NCBI GenBank assembly: GCA_030835005.1
Contig: JAUQWT010000039.1
Coordinates: 1-10,633, forward strand
DNA from: Ignavibacteria bacterium
Lineage (GTDB): Bacteria > Bacteroidota > Ignavibacteria > Tepidaquicellales > OLB5
Reading direction: 5' to 3'
DNA length: 10,633 bases
Shown here: positions 1 through 7,612 of the stretch, piece by piece
Position numbering within the stretch: position 1 is the first letter of the stretch
Layout: every line of letters starts with the position of its first letter
Notes under the pieces: generated by a model
What the model was told of the DNA's origin: nothing
The model's input: the letters and a program-made list of their open reading frames with translations, nothing else
The model's database searches: none
Position numbers and translations under genes: made by a program

Positions 1-1140
1 CTTTATTTTGAATCTTTTTCCCGGCAACTGGTCAATTACCCCCTTAAACTCCAGGTTTAGTAAACTTACAAGAGAATCCGATATATTCAATCCCGATATC
101 TCTGAAATCGCATCAATATGAAGCGGCTCTGATTGCGTTAAAAAAGCATCGTATATAGTTTTCTCATTTCCCTTTAGCTCCAGAAGAATTTTTGGCTCAG
201 AGCCTGATTTGCTATTTACACTAATGTTGATATTCTGCAGTTTATTCCTGATCTCGTCCAGCACATCATCGGTATTTTCAATAAGTTTTGCATGGCCATT
301 TTTTATCAAAGTATTTGTACCGCGGCTATGCCTGGAAGTAACATAACCCGGCACTGCAAAAACTTCTCTGGATTGATCTAAAGCAGTCCGCGCTGTGATA
401 AGGGCGCCTCCGTCAACATCACTTTCAATCACAATTGTACCTAAAGAAAGGCCGCTTATTATCCTGTTGCGCTTCGGGAAATTAACAGCATCCGGAATTG
501 CTGAGATATCGTATTCGCTGATCAGGAGACCCCTTTCTGTCATTTCGTCATACAACTTTTTATTTTCCGGGGGATAAATATTATCAACTCCGCATCCAAA
601 TACTGCTGCTGTTATTGCTTTTGAAGCCGCATTGGCAAGAACTGATTTATGTGAAATTGTATCCACACCCCTTGCAAATCCGCTGACAATTGCAATACCA
701 AGGCTCGAAAGTTCCCTTGCAAACATTTCTGCCATTTTCTTGCCGTAATCAGTTGGTTTCCTTGTTCCTACAATACCTACACTATTAACAAGCAGATCCT
801 TATTATATTTCCCTTTTGTGTAAAATATTATCGGTGGATCGTAAATTCTCTTTAAAAGCTCAGGATAGTCAACATCATTTAGAGAAATTATTCTGATGTT
901 CAGCTTTTCTGCATTTTGAAGCAATTCTGCATAATGAATTTCAAATTCACTGAATCTGCTTACTGACGCAAGTATTGCATCTGCAGATCTTGCGCTGATG
1001 TTCTCCACTTCACCAATTTCATTTGCAGAGGCATTGAACACACTCTCAGCATCTCCAAACCTTTCAAGCAGCCTCTTTATCCTCACTGAACCAAGTCCGT
1101 CAATTTTAGTAAGGTAAAACAGATATTTCAAATTGTCCAT
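1..1140 (-). CDS. dprA: DNA-processing protein DprA (3' end cut by the window edge)
   Basis: DprA/Smf binds incoming single-stranded DNA in the cytoplasm and loads RecA during natural transformation. The reading frame is open for 380 codons from ATG at 1140 to the left edge. An N-terminal helical region precedes a Rossmann-like core with VGIVGTRKPT (residues 121-130), SGFARGVD (153-160), FPKRNRIISGLS (221-232), GALITARTA (245-253) and a VPG...SRGTN stretch (264-276), all typical of the family. The remainder resembles the C-terminal winged-helix domain. The visible end, QLPGKRFKIK, looks like the usual DprA terminus, so the stop codon is probably just outside. No SD sequence precedes the ATG. 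The permease gene ends 95 bp upstream on the same strand, so co-transcription is possible. No core motif is missing. Confidence 0.95.
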   Translation of the reverse strand, partial: MDNLKYLFYLTKIDGLGSVRIKRLLERFGDAESVFNASANEIGEVENISARSADAILASVSRFSEFEIHYAELLQNAEKLNIRIISLNDVDYPELLKRIYDPPIIFYTKGKYNKDLLVNSVGIVGTRKPTDYGKKMAEMFARELSSLGIAIVSGFARGVDTISHKSVLANAASKAITAAVFGCGVDNIYPPENKKLYDEMTERGLLISEYDISAIPDAVNFPKRNRIISGLSLGTIVIESDVDGGALITARTALDQSREVFAVPGYVTSRHSRGTNTLIKNGHAKLIENTDDVLDEIRNKLQNINISVNSKSGSEPKILLELKGNEKTIYDAFLTQSEPLHIDAISEISGLNISDSLVSLLNLEFKGVIDQLPGKRFKIK

Positions 1141-1235
1141 ATTTATAGTGAATCAGTGATTAATTTATCTAGTTGAACTGGGTGAAATATGTACGACCGG
1201 TCAATTACTTTGTCTGGATACCCGTTCTGCAAGAA

Positions 1236-2321
1236 TTATCTTCTCATTTTTGGATCAAATGCATCACGCAGCCCGTCTCCGATCAGATTTACGGCAAATA
1301 CTGTGATCATGATTGCAAGCGATGGATACAATGCCAGTCCGTAGTTTGTCCCTGCTACGATGTATTTGTAACCATCAAAGACCATCTGTCCCCAGCTTGC
1401 AGTTGGCGGCTGAACGCCAAGACCCAGAAAGCTTAAACTAGCCTCAAAAATTATTGCCGTTGCGAGTCCCGCAGTACTGGTTACAATTATTGGTCCAAAT
1501 GTGTTTGGTAAAATATGTTTAAATATTATTCTGGTTGGTCTGTATCCCAGCGCTCTTGTTGCTTCCACATATTCGGTCTCCCTCAAAGAGAAGAATTGAC
1601 CTCTGACGATCCTTGCAATTTCAACCCATCCGGTTAAACCTATCGCCACAAATGACTGCCAGAATCCTTTGCCCAGTACAACAGAAAGCGCTATGATAAA
1701 AAGTATAGAAGGGAAGGCCCAAATTACATTTATGAACCACATTATGAACGCATCTGTTTTCCCGCGGAAATAACCGGCCAGTGCACCTAGGATCACTCCA
1801 ATAAATATCGCAATACTCTCTGAAATGACACCCACAGATAGGCTGATTCTGCTGCCGTATATAAGACGGCTAAGAATATCACGGCCGTATCTATCTGTAC
1901 CCAGTATATATTCAGGCTCTTTATGCCAATCAGATTCGTTTCCGCTTACCAGTTCTGTTTTTGCAATAGATTCTTCTGTTCCGCTGTAATTCATGAAAAA
2001 AACTGAATCTGCAGTTATTTTCGAGATTTCTTTTATTGCAATAAAATCAGTTCCCTCCAGTGCATTTTTTACCAGAACGTTTCCCTTAAATCCGGATGGT
2101 TTTGTTGTATACTCAAGTGTTTGATCAATTGGATTGTAGGGAGCCAGAATTCCTGCAAAAATGGCAACAAATATCAAGAGAAGAATAATAAACAAACCTG
2201 CCATTGCAAGTTTATTGCGTTTAAATCTTATCCATGAGTAATACCATAAACTGTGAGATGCCCTCTGTTTTTCAGCCTCGGTAAACTTATCTCTATCCTC
2301 AAAAAAGTCCTTTTCGCGCAT
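1236..2321 (-). CDS. OppC/DppC-type ABC transporter permease
   Basis: This is an inner-membrane permease subunit of a peptide/nickel-type (Opp/Dpp) ABC importer. The N-terminal part has a cytoplasmic tail and a first membrane segment at about residues 39-60, ending in the family's APYNP-like exit. The YILGTDRYGRDILSRLIYG stretch (139-157) is diagnostic of OppC/DppC. Further membrane segments follow. The EAA loop that contacts the ATPase is EYVEATRALGY (250-260) followed by a HILPN motif. At 361 aa it is longer than the roughly 300 aa usual for DppC. The extra length lies in the segment between TM1 and the GTDRYGRD motif, about residues 66-138, which should be periplasmic. The usual partners (OppB-type permease, ATPases, binding protein) are not in the window. 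The ATG at 2321 has no SD but has a promoter-like sequence directly upstream. Substrate cannot be told from sequence. Confidence 0.92.
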   Translation of the reverse strand: MREKDFFEDRDKFTEAEKQRASHSLWYYSWIRFKRNKLAMAGLFIILLLIFVAIFAGILAPYNPIDQTLEYTTKPSGFKGNVLVKNALEGTDFIAIKEISKITADSVFFMNYSGTEESIAKTELVSGNESDWHKEPEYILGTDRYGRDILSRLIYGSRISLSVGVISESIAIFIGVILGALAGYFRGKTDAFIMWFINVIWAFPSILFIIALSVVLGKGFWQSFVAIGLTGWVEIARIVRGQFFSLRETEYVEATRALGYRPTRIIFKHILPNTFGPIIVTSTAGLATAIIFEASLSFLGLGVQPPTASWGQMVFDGYKYIVAGTNYGLALYPSLAIMITVFAVNLIGDGLRDAFDPKMRR

Positions 2322-2331
2322 AAATTTAATA

Positions 2332-2360
2332 AATATACCGATATTTCATAAGATATTCAA
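2332..2360 (-). promoter_or_regulatory. Candidate sigma-70-like promoter for the OppC-type permease
   Basis: On the minus strand TTGAAT (2360-2355) is followed after exactly 17 nt by TATATT (2337-2332). This gives 4/6 and 5/6 matches to the classical hexamers. The expected start point would fall around 2325, only a few bases before the ATG at 2321, so the mRNA would be almost leaderless. That fits the absence of an SD. The region is AT-rich, so a chance match is possible. Confidence 0.4.
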
Positions 2361-2568
2361 AACAATATGAAAAATGGCACAAGAATTGAGAGGCAAAAAT
2401 CAAAATAAATCGTCAAAGAAAACCAATGAGAAAATCTTCTGAAGAAAACTTTTTTTGTTGAATAGCTCAAAATGTCTAAAACAATCAAAAAACAACAATA
2501 TCAAAATAATTATTGACAAAGTTAATATAGAGTGAAATTTTTTTATGCAGAGTGATGTTACTATATCA

Positions 2569-2747
2569 GACAGGCTTTGGGAAGAGACAAAATAGCCGCG
2601 TTCCTAAACTGCCTCCTGGAATGCGGCGTGTGAAATCAAAAGACTCAATGATTTCCTCCTGTATTGTTTTCTCCTTTAGAAACCCGGAGCCTGTCATTTT
2701 TTTTCATGCTGACCTGATAAGTTTAAAAAGACTTATCAGGTTTTTTT
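2569..2747 (+). ncRNA. Putative structured small RNA with two anti-SD-like CCTCCT motifs
   Basis: This non-coding stretch folds well on paper. A 13-bp closing stem pairs 2569-2581 with 2683-2695; two pairs are G-T, the rest Watson-Crick, and a T8 tract follows at 2697-2704. Inside are hairpin A (2595-2604 with 2618-2627, 10 bp with one G-T, 13-nt loop) and hairpin B (2632-2638 with 2649-2655, 7 bp, 10-nt loop). CCTCCTG occurs twice, at 2612-2618, mostly in loop A, and at 2655-2661, just after hairpin B. CCTCCT is the anti-SD sequence of 16S rRNA. A second terminator hairpin follows. The only plus-strand reading frame here (from 2552) has its stop codon at 2750-2752, beyond the terminator T-tract, which argues for RNA over protein. 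The 5' end is not defined: a TTGACA occurs at 2513-2518 but no good -10 follows it, and TACTAT at 2559-2564 is another weak candidate. I do not recognise a known family; it does not look like 6S, tmRNA, SRP RNA or RNase P. Confidence 0.55.
2713..2747 (+). terminator. Intrinsic terminator, plus strand
   Basis: CCTGATAAGT (2713-2722) and ACTTATCAGG (2731-2740) form a perfect 10-bp stem with an 8-nt loop, followed immediately by seven Ts (2741-2747). On the opposite strand no T-run follows the hairpin, so it points to transcription on the plus strand. The nearest plus-strand unit is the putative small RNA. The T-tract abuts the stop codon of the convergent hydrolase gene. Confidence 0.85.
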
Positions 2748-3505
2748 CATAAGTACTTCTCAGACCACACTCCGATTAATCTACCTGCATAAGAAGCATC
2801 AGTTTTGATCAGCATTAAATGATCAATATCATCCAGTGAAATTATGCTCTTTGGCTGATTGGCATTTTTGAACAGTTCAGCTGCGTTTTTGAAGTCAGAA
2901 TACGTATCAGCATTAGAATGCATTATCAGGTACGGGATCTTTAGTTTTTTCTGGACATATTTCATATCGTAAGATTCGATATCTGCAAAGAACTGCGGTT
3001 TGAAAGTAAATTTCACCCCGCCTATAGTTGTTACAGCTGAACCGTGCATTACTGCCCGTTCCTTTGTTTTACTCAGTTTCAAAGATAAGTAAGCAGGTTC
3101 TGCCGGTGACGCAATTGTTACTATAGCTTTTGCACTCTGCATTCTAAGGGCTGAGAATAGTGCTACGCTCCCTCCCAGCGAATGACCAATCAGTAAACTT
3201 GCGGGCTGATAGTTATCTTCAAGAAACGAGGCAGCAGAAAAGAAATCATCAATTTGTGTCGAGAAATTTGTGTCACTAAAGTTCCCTTCACTCCCCCCAA
3301 TTCCCGTCATATCAAACCTTAAGACTGCAATTCCGAAATCAGTCAATGCCTTATCTATGTTCGAAATTGCCTTCAGTTCTTTAGAGCAAGTGAAACAGTG
3401 AGCAAAAACAGCGAAAGATCTGATCTTTCCTGTTGCCGGAGCATCAAGACTTGCAGCTAGTTTTAGTCCGCTTTTGTTTGTTATTTTGAGATTTGTGGTT
3501 TTCAT
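2747..3505 (-). CDS. Alpha/beta hydrolase, OsmC-associated type, without the OsmC domain
   Basis: This is a predicted soluble serine hydrolase of 252 aa; its substrate is unknown. The sequence closely resembles, from memory, the N-terminal half of bifunctional alpha/beta hydrolase-OsmC proteins: the FAHCFTCSKELKA segment around residue 36 (oxyanion region), VLRFDMTGIGGSEG (61-74), and FSDTNFS. The nucleophile elbow is GHSLGG with Ser109. The acid is probably Asp200 or Asp204 in HSNADTYSD, and the catalytic His is His229 in DDIDHLM. The triad is therefore complete. The frame can be extended to a TTG at 3538, but ATG at 3505 matches the usual family start (MKTTNLKITN) and is preferred. No OsmC-like remnant is visible downstream. 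It is divergent from rfbA and convergent with the small RNA. Confidence 0.88.
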   Translation of the reverse strand: MKTTNLKITNKSGLKLAASLDAPATGKIRSFAVFAHCFTCSKELKAISNIDKALTDFGIAVLRFDMTGIGGSEGNFSDTNFSTQIDDFFSAASFLEDNYQPASLLIGHSLGGSVALFSALRMQSAKAIVTIASPAEPAYLSLKLSKTKERAVMHGSAVTTIGGVKFTFKPQFFADIESYDMKYVQKKLKIPYLIMHSNADTYSDFKNAAELFKNANQPKSIISLDDIDHLMLIKTDASYAGRLIGVWSEKYL

Positions 3506-3554
3506 TATACGAAAATAGCAATTATTTAGTACTTTCAATATTTAATTAATTTCA

Positions 3555-3583
3555 TTGTAATAATCCATTAGTAAAATTATCTT
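3555..3583 (+). promoter_or_regulatory. Weak candidate promoter for rfbA-rfbC
   Basis: TTGTAA (3555-3560) and TATCTT (3578-3583) are 17 nt apart, each matching the classical hexamers at 4/6 positions. They lie in the 122-bp divergent intergenic region between the hydrolase and rfbA. The leader to the ATG at 3628 would be about 40 nt and has no clear SD. The match quality is low for such AT-rich sequence. Confidence 0.25.
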
Positions 3584-3627
3584 TAAACTCTCAAAACCAT
3601 AATTTTAGCCAGAAAAGATAAAGTATT

Positions 3628-4500
3628 ATGAAAGGCATTATATTAGCAGGCGGTGCAGGTTCAAGAATGTACCCGATTTCACAGCTTTACAGCAAGCAAT
3701 TGACTCTAATTTATGATAAACCACTTATTTACTATCCGTTATCAGTTTTAATGTTAGGGGGCATAAAAGATATCCTGATAATTTCCAATGAAGAGACCAT
3801 TCCCTTTTATCAAAAACTCTTTAATGACGGCTCACATTTAGGATTGAAGGTAGAATATGCCCTTCAATCGGCCCCAAACGGGATAGCTGAGTCTTTTATA
3901 ATTGGCGATAAATTTATTGGCAGCGATGGTGTTACATTGATTCTGGGTGATAATATATTTTACGGTTCGCTTGATTTCTTCCATCGGGCTCTGGGAAGAG
4001 CAAATGGTGCAACAGTTTTTGGATACCGTGTCACCGACCCTGAAAGGTATGGCATTGTTGAGTTTGACAACAAAGGAAAAGCCATTTCCATCGAAGAAAA
4101 ACCAAAGGTGCCAAAATCTGATTTCGCAGTCCCGGGGCTTTACGTTTATGATAATAAAGTAGTGGAGATATCAAAAAACTTAGAGCCTTCGCCTCGCGGT
4201 GAATTGGAAATTACAGACGTAAATATGGTTTACCTTAAACAGGGAGAATTAAATGTGGAGAAAATCAGCCGAGGAGTTGCATGGCTGGATACCGGAACTC
4301 CTGAATCACTCCTTCAGGCCTCCAATTTCTTTGGCGCAATTGAAGACAGGCAGGGCTTAAAAGTTGCCTGTCTTGAAGAAATTGCGCTGCATATGGAGTT
4401 CATAGACCTTGAGAAGTTCAAAACTGTTATTGACAACATGCCAAAATGCGCTTACAAAGAGTACCTTGTAAAAATTCACAGCGACAGGATGAAACAATAA
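3628..4500 (+). CDS. rfbA: Glucose-1-phosphate thymidylyltransferase
   Basis: RfbA/RmlA makes dTDP-glucose from dTTP and glucose-1-phosphate, the first step to dTDP-L-rhamnose for surface polysaccharides. It acts in the cytosol. At 290 aa it has the standard length. The nucleotidyltransferase signature is LAGGAGSRMYPIS (6-18), with GSRM where GTRL is commoner; Arg13 is kept. SKQL supplies Lys23, LGDNIFYG (106-113) supplies Asp108 as a metal ligand, EEKP (156-159) contains the sugar-binding Glu/Lys pair, and WLDTGTPESL (219-228) supplies the second metal Asp221. All catalytic positions I can check are intact. The stop at 4498-4500 is separated by one base from the rfbC start, so the two genes are very probably translationally coupled. 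rfbB and rfbD do not lie in the window. Confidence 0.97.
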   Translation: MKGIILAGGAGSRMYPISQLYSKQLTLIYDKPLIYYPLSVLMLGGIKDILIISNEETIPFYQKLFNDGSHLGLKVEYALQSAPNGIAESFIIGDKFIGSDGVTLILGDNIFYGSLDFFHRALGRANGATVFGYRVTDPERYGIVEFDNKGKAISIEEKPKVPKSDFAVPGLYVYDNKVVEISKNLEPSPRGELEITDVNMVYLKQGELNVEKISRGVAWLDTGTPESLLQASNFFGAIEDRQGLKVACLEEIALHMEFIDLEKFKTVIDNMPKCAYKEYLVKIHSDRMKQ

Positions 4501-4501
4501 T

Positions 4502-5050
4502 ATGAATATTACCGTAACAGGCATTAAAGAAGTGCTGATAATTACTCCGGCAGTTTTTACAGACGACAGAGGATACTTTTTTGAATCGTTCAGGAAGAAA
4601 TTGTTTATTGAGTCGAATCTGAATTATGATTTTGTTCAGGATAACATCTCTAAATCTAAAAAAGGAACAATCCGCGGACTGCATTATCAGGTAGGCAAAT
4701 TCGCACAAGGGAAATTATGCCAGGTAGTTTACGGGAAAGTTCTTGATGCCGCTGTTGATATCAGGTTTGGATCGCCGACCTTTGGAAAACATGTGATAAC
4801 GGAACTTTCCGATGAAAATCACGAAATGCTGTGGATACCGCCCGGTTTTGCACATGGATTCTCTGTCCTATCAGATGAAGCAGTGTTCCATTACAAATGC
4901 ACGAACTATTACAGCAAAGATCATGAAAGGTCAATACTTTTTTCAGATAAAGACCTGAACATTGACTGGAATATAAACTCACCTCTGATTTCACCAAAGG
5001 ATCTGGAAGCAAAAGCTTTCAGAGATATAGAAAGAGATTTTACTTATTAG
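4502..5050 (+). CDS. rfbC: dTDP-4-dehydrorhamnose 3,5-epimerase
   Basis: RfbC/RmlC epimerises C3 and C5 of dTDP-4-keto-6-deoxyglucose, the third step of dTDP-L-rhamnose synthesis. The 182-aa length is normal for this cupin-fold enzyme. Visible signatures are DDRGYFFESF (21-30), the catalytic-base motif RGLHYQ with His61, GKVLDAAVDIR (78-88), IPPGFAHGFSVLS (112-124), and YKCTNYYSKDHE (131-142), which holds the catalytic Tyr. The start at 4502 is one base after the rfbA stop, and no separate SD is apparent. In many genomes the order is rfbA, B, C, D; here B and D are missing from the cluster, so they must be elsewhere for a complete pathway. The next gene, glgP, starts 71 bp downstream on the same strand with no terminator between them. 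Confidence 0.96.
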   Translation: MNITVTGIKEVLIITPAVFTDDRGYFFESFRKKLFIESNLNYDFVQDNISKSKKGTIRGLHYQVGKFAQGKLCQVVYGKVLDAAVDIRFGSPTFGKHVITELSDENHEMLWIPPGFAHGFSVLSDEAVFHYKCTNYYSKDHERSILFSDKDLNIDWNINSPLISPKDLEAKAFRDIERDFTY

Positions 5051-5121
5051 CTGCTCAAATGCTCCGGTTTGTTAATACCCTTCTGCAATGAATTCAATAA
5101 GATGAAAATGATAAATATATA

Positions 5122-7599
5122 ATGCCGAAACAGATAAAATCACTATTCTTTACCGATGGCGCAAAAGTTAAACAAAGCTCGTTTGTTACACAGTTTGCAG
5201 AAAGGCTTGAGTTTGACCTGGTCAAGGATAGAACTACAGTCACCGATCATGATGTACTTGAAGCGATCTCTCTTGCAGTAAGAGACAGGCTTACAAGGAA
5301 CTGGCTGAAAACTCAGAGAGAATACAGTGAAAATAATATAAAGAAAGTACACTATCTTTCACTAGAGTTTTTGATGGGGAGTCTTTTAGGGAACTCACTC
5401 ATAAACCTTGGATTGTATGAAGAATGTCGCAAACTACTGGAGAGTTTTGATTACGACCTTGATAGAATAATGCGCGAAGAGCCCGATATGGGGCTGGGAA
5501 ACGGCGGCCTTGGAAGGCTTGCTGCCTGTTATATGGAATCTCTGGCAACGCTTGAGCTTCCCGCATACGGTTATGGTATTTTGTATGAATACGGGATATT
5601 TGAACAGGATCTCGAAAACGGATATCAAATAGAAAAACCTGATCACTGGTTAAGATATGGCAATCCATGGAAGATTGTCCGCCCTGAAATGACTTATAGA
5701 GTAAAATTCAATGGTTCTGTAACCAGCTATTTTGATGCATCCGGCAGGCCCCGTTACGAATGGGTTAATACTGATGATGTACTTGCTATTGCAAATGACG
5801 TTCCTGTACCCGGTTATGAAAACAAGACTGTGAATACACTCAGATTGTGGCAAGCAAAATCTACTGATGAATTCAATCTTTCGAATTTCAACCAGGGGAA
5901 TTACTTATCAGCAGTAGAAAATAAAAACCTTTCTGAGACGATCTCGAAAGTTTTATATCCAAATGATTCAATACCGCAGGGAAAAATATTAAGGTTACGC
6001 CAGCAGTATTTTTTTGTTTCGGCTACATTGCAGGATATCATCTACAACTTCAAGCTAAAGAATCAGGATTTTGCCTCGCTTCCGGATAAAGCAGCAATTC
6101 AACTTAACGATACTCATCCTGCAATTGCTATACCTGATTTAATGCGAATACTTATGGATGAAGAAGGATTGGAGTGGGAAGAAGCATGGCAGATAACATA
6201 CAAAACTTTTGCATATACTAACCACACTATTGTGCCCGAAGCGCTGGAAGAATGGCCCGTAAACCTGATCCAGACATTACTCCCCCGTCATATGCAGATT
6301 GTAGAAGAGATTAACCGCAGGTTTATTGAAGAAGTAAAATTGAAATATACTCAAGACCAGCAGATAATCAACAAAATGTCTATTATTCGGGAGGATAACG
6401 GAGCAAAAACTGTAAAGATGGCAAACCTTGCTATTATTGGCAGCCATTCAACAAACGGAGTTGCCGAACTGCACTCCAATATTCTGAAAAAATATATTTT
6501 CCCTGACCTCAATAATTTCCAGCCGCAGAAGTTCAACAATAAAACAAACGGGATTTCGATAAGGAGATTCCTTTTACAAGCAAACCCTGAACTATCTGAA
6601 TTAATATCATCAAAGATCGGGGATAAATGGACAAAAGATCTTGGTGAATTAAGAAAAATAGAAAAATTTGCTGATGATGATAAATTTAAGTCAAAATGGC
6701 GCAGCATTAAGCTCAACAATAAACTGCGGTTAATTGATTTCATTAGTAAAAATCATGACGTGAATATCAATCCAGCGTCTATATTCGATTCACAGGTTAA
6801 ACGATTCCATGAATACAAAAGACAGCTCTTAAATATTCTGCACGTTATTTCTGTTTATAACAGGATAAAGCTTGACCCAACGGAAATGATAATTCCGCGA
6901 ACCGTCATATTCGGCGGGAAAGCGGCGCCATCTTACGTAATGGCTAAGCTTATCATAAAGCTGATAAATTCTGTAGCAGAGCATGTAAATAATGATGAAG
7001 TTATCGGTGACCGATTAAAGGTTCTGTTTATAAAGAATTATGGCGTTACACTTGCGGAAAAAATTATCCCTGCAAGTGATCTTTCCGAACAGATCTCAAC
7101 TGCTGGATTTGAGGCCTCCGGTACCGGAAATATGAAATTTGCGCTGAACGGCGCACTTACAATTGGTACACTTGACGGTGCGAATGTAGAGATAAAGCAG
7201 GAAGTTGGCGAAGAGAATATATTTATTTTCGGGCATACAACCGAGGAGGTCATGCAGAAAAGAAAAGATGGTTATACACCTATCACTTATTACGAGCACG
7301 ATCCTGAACTGAAGCTTATTATTGATATGCTGAAAACAAACTATTTCAACCGCTCAGAGCCCGGAATATTTGAGCCGATCGTCAACGAGCTTTTGTACAG
7401 GGATTATTATTTTGTAATGGCTGATTTTGAAGCATATCTGAAGATGCAGAGAAAAGTAGAAACAGATTATCTGAATGAAGACCTGTGGACAAGAAAATCC
7501 ATATTAAACTCAGCAAGAATGGAAAAATTCTCAAGTGACAGGGCAATAAAAGAATACTCCCGGGACATCTGGGATATTTCTAAAATGGAAATCAAATAA
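5122..7599 (+). CDS. glgP: Glycogen/starch/alpha-glucan phosphorylase (GT35)
   Basis: GlgP removes terminal glucose units from alpha-1,4-glucans by phosphorolysis, giving glucose-1-phosphate; it uses pyridoxal phosphate (PLP) as cofactor. At 825 aa it is full length for the family. Hallmarks are VHYLSLEFLMG (76-86), GNGGLGRLAAC (126-136), GYGILYEYGIFEQ nearby, QLNDTHPAIAIPDLMRIL in the middle, VKRFHEYKRQLLN in the C-terminal half, and the PLP-lysine motif EASGTGNMKF with Lys672. Nearby upstream ATGs at 5102 and 5108 are out of frame, so ATG at 5122 is the natural start; no SD precedes it. It sits 71 bp after rfbC with no terminator between, so co-transcription is plausible and its product is the substrate of RfbA. 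It converges with the ferredoxin gene, leaving 13 bp between stop codons. Confidence 0.97.
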   Translation: MPKQIKSLFFTDGAKVKQSSFVTQFAERLEFDLVKDRTTVTDHDVLEAISLAVRDRLTRNWLKTQREYSENNIKKVHYLSLEFLMGSLLGNSLINLGLYEECRKLLESFDYDLDRIMREEPDMGLGNGGLGRLAACYMESLATLELPAYGYGILYEYGIFEQDLENGYQIEKPDHWLRYGNPWKIVRPEMTYRVKFNGSVTSYFDASGRPRYEWVNTDDVLAIANDVPVPGYENKTVNTLRLWQAKSTDEFNLSNFNQGNYLSAVENKNLSETISKVLYPNDSIPQGKILRLRQQYFFVSATLQDIIYNFKLKNQDFASLPDKAAIQLNDTHPAIAIPDLMRILMDEEGLEWEEAWQITYKTFAYTNHTIVPEALEEWPVNLIQTLLPRHMQIVEEINRRFIEEVKLKYTQDQQIINKMSIIREDNGAKTVKMANLAIIGSHSTNGVAELHSNILKKYIFPDLNNFQPQKFNNKTNGISIRRFLLQANPELSELISSKIGDKWTKDLGELRKIEKFADDDKFKSKWRSIKLNNKLRLIDFISKNHDVNINPASIFDSQVKRFHEYKRQLLNILHVISVYNRIKLDPTEMIIPRTVIFGGKAAPSYVMAKLIIKLINSVAEHVNNDEVIGDRLKVLFIKNYGVTLAEKIIPASDLSEQISTAGFEASGTGNMKFALNGALTIGTLDGANVEIKQEVGEENIFIFGHTTEEVMQKRKDGYTPITYYEHDPELKLIIDMLKTNYFNRSEPGIFEPIVNELLYRDYYFVMADFEAYLKMQRKVETDYLNEDLWTRKSILNSARMEKFSSDRAIKEYSRDIWDISKMEIK

Positions 7600-7612
7600 C
7601 ACCTTCCTGCAA

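Noticed and set aside
395..577. Short plus-strand reading frame inside dprA
   Set aside because: It is antisense to the conserved catalytic core of dprA and resembles nothing; a shadow frame.
2513..2518. Perfect TTGACA as -35 box for the small RNA
   Set aside because: No acceptable -10 hexamer lies 15-19 nt downstream, and it is about 50 nt from the closing stem, so I did not call a promoter.
2569..2695. Minus-strand reading of the same region as a CsrA-type decoy RNA (AGGAGG in loop and linker) or as a small ORF behind AGGAGG
   Set aside because: The minus strand has no T-tract after the hairpins, and the frame following AGGAGG starts only with ATT or TTG. The terminator polarity favours the plus strand, though the minus reading is not fully excluded.
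2322..2746. Remnant of an OsmC domain downstream of the hydrolase
   Set aside because: No frame on the minus strand shows the OsmC signatures, such as the two conserved cysteines or the ALGAC-like motif.
2552..2752. 66-codon plus-strand reading frame in the oppC-hydrolase gap
   Set aside because: It runs through both terminator-like elements and stops after the T-tract; no SD and no recognisable protein features. The RNA structure explains the region better.
3506..3538. TTG-initiated 11-residue N-terminal extension of the hydrolase
   Set aside because: The family N-terminus matches the ATG at 3505; the extension has no SD and no homology I recognise.
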